Source of the DNA: Sphingobacteriales bacterium | GTDB lineage: Bacteria; Bacteroidota; Bacteroidia; Chitinophagales; Chitinophagaceae | DNA length: 7,216 bases | Direction of reading: 5' to 3' | Assembly: GCA_947463665.1 (NCBI GenBank) | Contig: CANHUD010000120.1 | Span: 1-7,216 of the forward strand | Shown: positions 1-4,998 of the stretch, in pieces | Layout of the letters: each line of letters begins with the position of its first letter | Numbering within the stretch: position 1 is the stretch's first letter | Made by a program: the position numbers and the translations under genes | Notes under the pieces: model-generated | What the model was told of the DNA's origin: nothing | What the model saw: the letters and a program-made list of their open reading frames with translations, nothing else | Database searches by the model: none

Positions 1-128
1 CCCTCATCCCAATAGAGATTCAGGTAGCCGGGCATTTTGCGGAAGGTTTTTACGCGGTCGTCGATCGATTGTGCCTGAAGCTGCCCTGAAAGCAGGAAGA
101 AGGAAAAAACAAATGCTAACCGGATCAT
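1..128 (-). CDS. N-terminus of a secreted protein, probably a zinc-dependent metalloprotease (partial)
   Basis: Only the first 42 codons and two bases are in the window; the gene runs off the left edge. The ATG at 128-126 is the only workable start: the ATG at 139-137 is in another frame and meets TGA after four codons. Residues 1-19 form a Sec signal peptide (Arg3, hydrophobic FVFSFFLL core, cleavage site around LQA-Q). There is no lipobox Cys, so the product is probably periplasmic or secreted. After cleavage, the KMPGYLNLYWDE segment (residues 31-42) resembles the opening of DUF5118/DUF5117 zinc metalloproteases of Bacteroidota, which typically read as a Gly-aromatic-x-x-x-Tyr-Trp-Asp-Glu motif soon after the signal peptide. 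The catalytic HExxH region would lie far outside the window, so the enzyme class rests on a short motif. The gene is divergent from rlmH. Confidence 0.6.
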   Translation of the reverse strand, partial: MIRLAFVFSFFLLSGQLQAQSIDDRVKTFRKMPGYLNLYWDE

Positions 129-210
129 ATAGTACTCATTTTGAGCAACAAGTTAATTTTTTTTGAGGAAACCGACGTTCCGTTTATCCCTACCTTTACG
201 CCCAGAACAG
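129..210. other. Divergent intergenic spacer with probable promoters
   Basis: These 82 bases separate the minus-strand metalloprotease-like gene from plus-strand rlmH, so promoters for both directions should lie here or just inside the flanking 5' ends. The middle is AT-rich, with a run of eight T at 157-164. I looked for the Bacteroidota promoter pattern (TTTG about 20 bases before TAnnTTTG) on both strands and found no good match. No operator-like palindrome or riboswitch is evident. The promoter role is inferred from gene layout only. Confidence 0.3.
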
Positions 211-681
211 ATGAAACTAGCTATTTGGACCATAGGAAAGGCGCATGAACCGATGGTGCGCGACGGCATACAGGAATTCACGGGCCGTATCGGTCGCTAT
301 TTTGCGGTCGACTGGAAGATTTTTCCGGTTCCGAAGCATAGCAACCCGGAGCAGCTGAAAAAGCTGGAAGCCACGCTGGTATTGGAGGCCCTGCAGGCCG
401 ATGACTTCCTGATTCTCCTGGATGAACAGGGGAAGATGCTGGATTCGGAAGGACTGGCGCAGTTTATTCAGCAGCGTGCCAATGAAAGCGGCGTTGCCAA
501 CCGACTGGTTTTTCTGATTGGCGGAGCTTATGGCGTGGACGCAACGGTCCGCCAGAAAGCCCGACTGGTATGGTCGCTCTCCGCGCTGACCTTTCCGCAC
601 CAGCTGGTAAGGCTGATCCTGGCGGAGCAGCTCTACCGGGCCTGCACCATTTTACGCAACGAAAAATATCATCACCGATAA
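211..681 (+). CDS. rlmH: 23S rRNA (pseudouridine1915-N3)-methyltransferase RlmH
   Basis: SPOUT-class methyltransferase. The family methylates N3 of pseudouridine 1915 in helix 69 of 23S rRNA on assembled 70S ribosomes, using S-adenosylmethionine in the cytoplasm as a homodimer. The 156-residue product matches the family length (about 155-160). The family N-terminus (MKLAIWTIGK) starts at this ATG. The SAM-binding trefoil-knot signatures are intact: LLDEQG (69-74), FLIGGAYGVD (101-110), LSALTFPHQLVR (123-134) and EQLYRA (139-144). The C-terminus is KYHHR, a form common in Bacteroidota. The frame stays open to a TTG at 163, but the extra 16 residues match nothing in the family, so I start at 211. 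No Shine-Dalgarno sequence is visible, as is usual for the phylum. The rhomboid gene follows after 9 bases, suggesting co-transcription. Confidence 0.96.
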   Translation: MKLAIWTIGKAHEPMVRDGIQEFTGRIGRYFAVDWKIFPVPKHSNPEQLKKLEATLVLEALQADDFLILLDEQGKMLDSEGLAQFIQQRANESGVANRLVFLIGGAYGVDATVRQKARLVWSLSALTFPHQLVRLILAEQLYRACTILRNEKYHHR

Positions 682-690
682 ACCCTCGAC

Positions 691-1323
691 ATGTCGATCA
701 CCCTTATCATTATCATTGCCACGGCCCTTGTTTCTTTTCCGGCTTTACAGAACGATGACCTGAAAGATAAATACCTGTTCTGGCCATATATGATCCGCAG
801 CCGGAAAGAGTATTTCCGTTTTTTTACCGGCGCCTTTCTGCATGCCGATCTGGCGCATCTGGCATTTAACATGATTTCGCTGTATTCTTTTGGTGAGGTC
901 ATAGAAAAATATCTTTTTCCTCAATTGTTCGGGCCTTTTGCCACGGTGCTGTACCTGTTGCTGTATGTACTGGGTATTGTGTTTGCCAGCATCCCTGATT
1001 TTTTCAAGTATCGCCATGAATATGGGTACCGGGCACTGGGTGCATCCGGAGCTGTTTCGGCGGTTATTTTTGCGGCTATTTTGCTGTACCCAACGATGGG
1101 CCTGAATTTCTTCTTCATCCCTATTGACATTCCGGGCTGGCTTTTTGGAATACTATACCTGGGTTTGTCGGCCTACATGGCCAAACGCGGGGGTGATAAT
1201 ATTGGTCATAGTGCCCACTTCTGGGGTGGTGTATTCGGACTGGTGTTCACCTTTCTGGCCGGATGGTTTCTGGCGAATGTCAATCTGCTGAATTATTTTA
1301 TAAAGAGCATCCTGAACGGTTAG
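691..1323 (+). CDS. Rhomboid-family intramembrane serine protease
   Basis: A 210-residue polytopic inner-membrane protein with the rhomboid core. Rhomboids cut substrate transmembrane helices within the bilayer using a Ser-His dyad. Visible motifs: H51 and HLAFN with H56 and N60 (oxyanion and structural positions, equivalent to the HxxxN motif of GlpG); GASG at 117-120 with catalytic Ser119; and AHFWGGVFG at 175-183 with catalytic His176. Hydrophobic stretches at about 2-19, 42-66, 80-101, 115-133, 140-163 and 177-200 fit a six-helix bacterial rhomboid without an extra domain. The L1 loop carries the family's charged and aromatic residues (RSRKEYFRFFTGAFLH). All key residues are present, so activity is expected; the substrate is unknown. 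It lies 9 bases after rlmH, probably in one transcript. The 3' end converges with the Sus-like operon. Confidence 0.92.
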   Translation: MSITLIIIIATALVSFPALQNDDLKDKYLFWPYMIRSRKEYFRFFTGAFLHADLAHLAFNMISLYSFGEVIEKYLFPQLFGPFATVLYLLLYVLGIVFASIPDFFKYRHEYGYRALGASGAVSAVIFAAILLYPTMGLNFFFIPIDIPGWLFGILYLGLSAYMAKRGGDNIGHSAHFWGGVFGLVFTFLAGWFLANVNLLNYFIKSILNG

Positions 1324-1329
1324 TATCAT

Positions 1330-1365
1330 AAAAAAACCGGCTGATGAAAGAATCATCAGCCGGTT
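1330..1365 (-). terminator. Intrinsic terminator of the minus-strand Sus-like operon
   Basis: A perfect 13-bp inverted repeat (1335-1347 pairs with 1353-1365, core CCGGCTGATGA) encloses a 5-base loop at 1348-1352. Read on the minus strand, the hairpin starts 21 bases after the stop codon of the last SusE-like gene and runs into seven U (from A1330-A1336), the classic Rho-independent layout. On the plus strand the hairpin is followed by GTAGCAAAC with no U-run, so it is at best a weak terminator for the rhomboid transcript. Confidence 0.9.
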
Positions 1366-1386
1366 GTAGCAAACAGTACTGCAGCG

Positions 1387-2514
1387 TTACAGTTTCGTGA
1401 ACTTGATGGAGTTATCCAGGAAATTAACGGTGATCTTGTAATTCGCCGTGGCATTAGGAGCCGGAATATCAGCTCCTTCCGGAACGATGAAACCGGATTT
1501 GTCGCCTTCTCCGAATTTCTTTCCCCAGTTGCCGTTTTCCGGAAGCAGGAGGAATTTCTCTCCGGTCTTCAGGTTCAGGCTCGGCATTTCATATACAACG
1601 GAGTTAATCCGTGTGAACTGCTGAGAGGGCACCGGAACCGGATTAGACCATCCGCCCGGGGTGGCACCACCCACTACAAAAAGATTGTCGGGGATACCAT
1701 GCTGCTGGTTGAACGGAGTAACGGTGAACTTGCCCGACTGGAAGTCCAGCACGATGCGATAGAATCCATCGGCTGCGGGGCCAGGGAAATCATCGCTGGC
1801 GTTGAAGCCAAAATCACCTCCTGCCGACAGACCCGGCAGGGTATTGTTGGAAACGGAGTATTTCAGTCCCCAGTTTCCGTTCTCCGGAAGGATGAGATAC
1901 TTCTTACCTCCGTTGAGGCGGAAGATACCTGCGAACGTAGTTTCATCCACACGATGCAGTTCCTGAGAAGGAACCGGCACGGGGTTAGACCAGCCACCCT
2001 GGGTAGCATCTCCTACGATGAACAGTTTACCGGAGGCCGGCAGCTGCACACGCGGAGGGATCTTGTAGGGTGTAGCGCGGATCTTCACCACATTGGAGAA
2101 GCGGCGTTCGTTATTATTGGCATAGGAAGACAAGATACGCACATCGATATCGTAGGCCTTGTTGAACTCAAATCCATAACCCAGGAGGATATTATTGAGT
2201 TCCCGGGCGGTGAAGGAGATCGTGCGTCTTCCGGTGAGTTCACGGGTAACCGCTCTGCTGAAATTTCTACCGGAAGAATCCACCTGAACGATGTATTTCA
2301 TATTGGTGGTATCGGTAGCATATTCAGGGTTGCTCCAGCTAAGGGTGAGCGCTACTTTCAGGCTGTCGGCCGGAATCGCTGCCACCGTGGTGGAACTGGC
2401 CGTCAGAACCGGGTCTTTACCCGTTGAGTAGAACGGCAGTTCTGCTGCTTTTTCGCAGGAAGCCAGTATAACCGTTCCGGCGAGTAGTGTGTACAGAATT
2501 TGTTTCAGTTTCAT
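1387..2514 (-). CDS. SusE-like outer-membrane lipoprotein with two tandem C-terminal modules
   Basis: A 375-residue lipoprotein. The signal peptide ends in the lipobox LASC, with lipidated Cys20 followed by EKAAE, an acidic stretch compatible with surface export. Residues about 34-150 are a SusE-type N-terminal immunoglobulin-like domain, including the SWSNPEY motif (59-65) and ending in ATPYKIPP. Two copies of a SusE/SusF C-terminal module follow, at about 162-268 and 276-375. Each begins with an LFxVGxAT strand and carries the identical motifs GGWSNPVPVPSQ (173-184 and 287-298) and LPENGNWG (209-216 and 324-331). In Bacteroides thetaiotaomicron, SusE and SusF modules of this kind bind starch by aromatic stacking. 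Trp175, Trp215, Trp289 and Trp330 are candidates here, but the ligand is unknown. It is the last gene of the operon, 21 bases after the single-module paralogue and followed by a terminator. Confidence 0.88.
   Translation of the reverse strand: MKLKQILYTLLAGTVILASCEKAAELPFYSTGKDPVLTASSTTVAAIPADSLKVALTLSWSNPEYATDTTNMKYIVQVDSSGRNFSRAVTRELTGRRTISFTARELNNILLGYGFEFNKAYDIDVRILSSYANNNERRFSNVVKIRATPYKIPPRVQLPASGKLFIVGDATQGGWSNPVPVPSQELHRVDETTFAGIFRLNGGKKYLILPENGNWGLKYSVSNNTLPGLSAGGDFGFNASDDFPGPAADGFYRIVLDFQSGKFTVTPFNQQHGIPDNLFVVGGATPGGWSNPVPVPSQQFTRINSVVYEMPSLNLKTGEKFLLLPENGNWGKKFGEGDKSGFIVPEGADIPAPNATANYKITVNFLDNSIKFTKL
1390..2031 (-). repeat. Intragenic tandem duplication encoding two SusE/SusF-type modules
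   Basis: Codons 162-268 (2031-1711) and 276-375 (1689-1390) of the last operon gene encode two copies of one roughly 100-residue module, joined by a short NQQHGIP linker. At the best conserved block (1998-1963 versus 1656-1621) all 12 amino acids are identical, while 7 of 12 codons differ by silent changes. At LPENGNWG (1890-1867 versus 1545-1522) 2 of 8 codons differ silently. The duplication is therefore old and its motifs are held by selection. Confidence 0.85.
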
Positions 2515-2535
2515 GACTTATCGCTTTTTTGGTTA

Positions 2536-3375
2536 TTACTGCTTTACAACGGAGAAAATACCCAATTGGAAATCCACGGTAATCTTATACCTGCCGCCTG
2601 TGGGAGGGCCGATGAAACCCGGCTCTGCATCGCGTTTACGCAGGCTTCCTGCTTCCCAGCTTCCGCCGGCGATCATGTGGTACTGGGTACCCCATACGCC
2701 CTGTTCCTGGATGAGTTTGTAGTTTCCGCCACCGGGCATATCCACTACCAGTTCATACAGCGTATTCGATACGCGAGTGAACTGCTGGGAGGTGCTGAAC
2801 GGTGAAGGAAGTGGATTCTGCCAGCCGGAGCTGAATGCATTACCCGTAGCCCAGAGCGTACCATTGGTGGGCACTTCCACTTTGGGTGGCGGCGCGTAGG
2901 GTGTAGCCGTAAACGATACCACGTTGGAGCGCAGTGGAACCGCGTCGAGTCCCAGATTGCTGGTGATGCGGGCTTCGAGGGTATACCGCTGGCCGAATTT
3001 CAGCAGCATGGAATTACCCAGGATGGCATTCAGTTCAAAAACGGTGAATGCTTTTTCCAGATCACGGGCGATGGTGGTAACATATTTGTTTTTACCGGCA
3101 AAGTTGCTTCCGGCCACATCAATTTCCAGGGTGTAGTTCACATCGTGGGAGCTAACGCCGGTATTGAAGACATAGTTGGGATTGGTCCAGCGGAGACGCA
3201 GGGCTTCTCTGCTTTCATCAGCCGGAGGCGGGGTAAGGGCCACTGCCGCCGTAGAAGCGGTAAGCACAGGAGCGGTACCGCCTTCGAAAACCACCCGGTT
3301 TTCTACTTTTTCGCAACTGCCAAAGAGCATGGTCATGCTCAGCAGGATGCCGAATGTATGGATGTATGTACGCAT
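2536..3375 (-). CDS. SusE-like outer-membrane lipoprotein with a single C-terminal module
   Basis: A 279-residue lipoprotein from the chosen ATG at 3375. The signal peptide ends in LFGSC (lipid-bearing Cys21), followed by EKVE. Residues about 35-157 are a SusE-type N-terminal domain, with RWTNPNY (62-68) matching SWSNPEY in the downstream paralogue and ending in ATPYAPPP. One C-terminal module follows (about 169-279) with GWQNPLPSP, QQFTR, GVWG and a final YKITVDF strand. It probably sits on the cell surface as an accessory glycan-binding protein of the SusCD complex; the ligand is unknown. An in-frame ATG at 3387 would add four residues and start 7 bases after the susD stop. ATG 3375 gives the tidier signal peptide, but the choice is uncertain. 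The frame stays open further upstream inside susD, but that part does not look like this protein. Confidence 0.85.
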   Translation of the reverse strand: MRTYIHTFGILLSMTMLFGSCEKVENRVVFEGGTAPVLTASTAAVALTPPPADESREALRLRWTNPNYVFNTGVSSHDVNYTLEIDVAGSNFAGKNKYVTTIARDLEKAFTVFELNAILGNSMLLKFGQRYTLEARITSNLGLDAVPLRSNVVSFTATPYAPPPKVEVPTNGTLWATGNAFSSGWQNPLPSPFSTSQQFTRVSNTLYELVVDMPGGGNYKLIQEQGVWGTQYHMIAGGSWEAGSLRKRDAEPGFIGPPTGGRYKITVDFQLGIFSVVKQ

Positions 3376-3394
3376 ATTCGGTTGCATTATCGGT

Positions 3395-4978
3395 TTAATA
3401 ATTTGGATTCTGTTTGATGTTCGGATTGGAACCGACCTCTGTTGAAGGAATGGGGTAGATCCGACGGAAGGCATCCACGCCTGTACCATTTTTCACACCG
3501 CCTTTCCAGGGCCAGAGATAGGTAGCATCGGTGAAGCGACCGTAACGAACGAGATCAGTCCGGCGATGGCCTTCCCAATAGAGTTCGCGGGCACGCTCAT
3601 CGAGCACATAATCAGGTGTCAGTTGCGCAGAATTGATGTTTCCGGAGGTACTGCCATAGGCCCGCTGGCGCAGCAGGTTGGCATATCCAACCGCCGTAGC
3701 CACATTCGAATTGGAACGGGCAGCAGCTTCCATGTAGATCAGGTGCATTTCTGCCAGGCGGAACACCGGGAAGTCGATATCACTGAACGTACGTTCCGGA
3801 TCGTTTCCGAAACCACCGGTACGGGTCCGGTTGCGGAATTTGATCACCGCAAAGCCGTCTTTGAAATTCGATACATTGTCGATCTCCAGGTTCTGCTGGA
3901 AGAACTGCGCACGCTTATCCTGTGCACCGGTGAAATCCGGGAACAGCAGCGGCAGATTGCGCGTGGTGCGCAGACCGCCCCATTTCGACAAACCTGAAAC
4001 GGTCTGGTCCATATCACCGCCAACAGATCCGTTCACCAGGAAGGTAGTACCTCCCCAGTTTTTGGTTTTCAGTCCATCATAGTTCAGCGTCCAGATGGCT
4101 TCCGGGTTGTTGAGGTTGTTATCTGCCAGCAGCAGGTGCTGGTAATTGCCTAATAGTGAATAACCGGCATCAATTACTCTCTTGGAGTAGTTCATGGCCT
4201 CTGCCCAGTTGGGTGTTCCGGTGTATACCCCTGCATTGAGGTACATACGGGCGAGCAGTGCCCAGGCCGCAGCACGGTCGGCACGGCCGTAGGGATTGGA
4301 ACGGGCAGCAGGAAGCACAGTTTCCAGTGCTTTCAGTTCAGATTCGATGAACTTGAACAGTTCAGCCCGCTGGATCTGGGTAGGACGGCCACCGGCACCG
4401 ATGGCATCGTCTTCCTTCACAAAACCCGGATTGGCATAGAGATCCATCAGCACCCAATACTGAAAAGCGCGAACAAAACGAGCTTCCGCACGCATGGCCT
4501 TGATGGCATCGGCATTGGAACCGGTGATGCCACGAGAAGCAAGCTTGTCATCGGCACTTTCGCGGATGAACTCATTGGAGAGGGTAATGATGTAAAAGCA
4601 TCGGTTGTACAAACCGGTGAGCATCGGGTTGCTGGACGACCAGTTCATGTTGTGGAAGTCCTGGATACCCGGATCGTTCCAGGCAACCACCGCCTCATCC
4701 GTGCTGAGCTCCTGTGCTTTCCAGTAAAGACGAAGGAAGTCGGATGTACCTTCATCAATACCGGCCAGATCACCGGCTCCTGAAGGGCCGCTGTTACCGG
4801 TAAGGGCCATGCTTCCATATACTTTGGCCAACACCTGCGTGTATCCCTGTGTAGTACCATAAAGCGTTGAACCTGTAACATCATTGGGCGGAAAGCGATC
4901 CAGGTCTTTGTGACAACCGGAAAGCACCAGCAGCAGTGCTGCCATCATGCCCGTAAATCGTAAGGATATCTTTATCAT
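3395..4978 (-). CDS. RagB/SusD-family nutrient-uptake outer-membrane lipoprotein
   Basis: A 527-residue lipoprotein, typical of the family (about 500-600). It should form the surface lid that captures ligand and opens and closes over the SusC barrel. The signal peptide ends in LVLSGC (lipid-bearing Cys22), followed by HKDLDRFPPND, a usual SusD N-terminus. Family landmarks in order: helical TPR-like segments around MRAEARFVRAFQYW (162-175) and AAWALLARMYLNAG (237-250); FPVFRLAEMHLIYMEAAA (403-420); the signature ERARELYWEGHRRTDLVRYG (461-480); and the terminal YPIPSTEVGSNPNIKQNPNY (508-527). Nothing is missing or broken. It starts 20 bases after the SusC-like stop, and the single-module SusE-like gene follows within 7-19 bases, so these genes are one transcription unit. 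Family membership is secure; the substrate cannot be read from the sequence. Confidence 0.96.
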   Translation of the reverse strand: MIKISLRFTGMMAALLLVLSGCHKDLDRFPPNDVTGSTLYGTTQGYTQVLAKVYGSMALTGNSGPSGAGDLAGIDEGTSDFLRLYWKAQELSTDEAVVAWNDPGIQDFHNMNWSSSNPMLTGLYNRCFYIITLSNEFIRESADDKLASRGITGSNADAIKAMRAEARFVRAFQYWVLMDLYANPGFVKEDDAIGAGGRPTQIQRAELFKFIESELKALETVLPAARSNPYGRADRAAAWALLARMYLNAGVYTGTPNWAEAMNYSKRVIDAGYSLLGNYQHLLLADNNLNNPEAIWTLNYDGLKTKNWGGTTFLVNGSVGGDMDQTVSGLSKWGGLRTTRNLPLLFPDFTGAQDKRAQFFQQNLEIDNVSNFKDGFAVIKFRNRTRTGGFGNDPERTFSDIDFPVFRLAEMHLIYMEAAARSNSNVATAVGYANLLRQRAYGSTSGNINSAQLTPDYVLDERARELYWEGHRRTDLVRYGRFTDATYLWPWKGGVKNGTGVDAFRRIYPIPSTEVGSNPNIKQNPNY

Positions 4979-4998
4979 AAACTCTTTCTTTTATTCGA

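Noticed and set aside
129..170. Possible Bacteroidota promoter elements (TAACTTG on the minus strand, CATTTTG on the plus strand)
   Set aside because: Neither has the full TAnnTTTG box together with a TTTG element at the right spacing, so no specific promoter call is justified.
163..210. TTG-started 16-residue extension of RlmH
   Set aside because: RlmH proteins begin at the MKL..IGK strand. The extension has no family match, and the ATG at 211 gives the standard length.
217..600. Minus-strand open frame of 127 codons opposite rlmH
   Set aside because: It is fully antisense to rlmH, whose family motifs are unmistakable, and the translation shows no recognisable feature.
1699..2427. Long plus-strand open frame (242 codons) opposite the two-module SusE-like gene
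   Set aside because: It lies entirely antisense to a well-supported lipoprotein gene. Its translation is low-complexity mixed sequence with no recognisable domain, and codon bias of the real gene explains the open frame.
3376..3489. Upstream in-frame extension of the single-module SusE-like gene into susD
   Set aside because: It overlaps the conserved C-terminus of SusD and would put 34 or more residues before the lipoprotein signal peptide, which would block its use as a signal.
3566..3997. Plus-strand open frame of 143 codons opposite susD
   Set aside because: It is a shadow of the susD reading frame, with no domain, no signal and no independent context.
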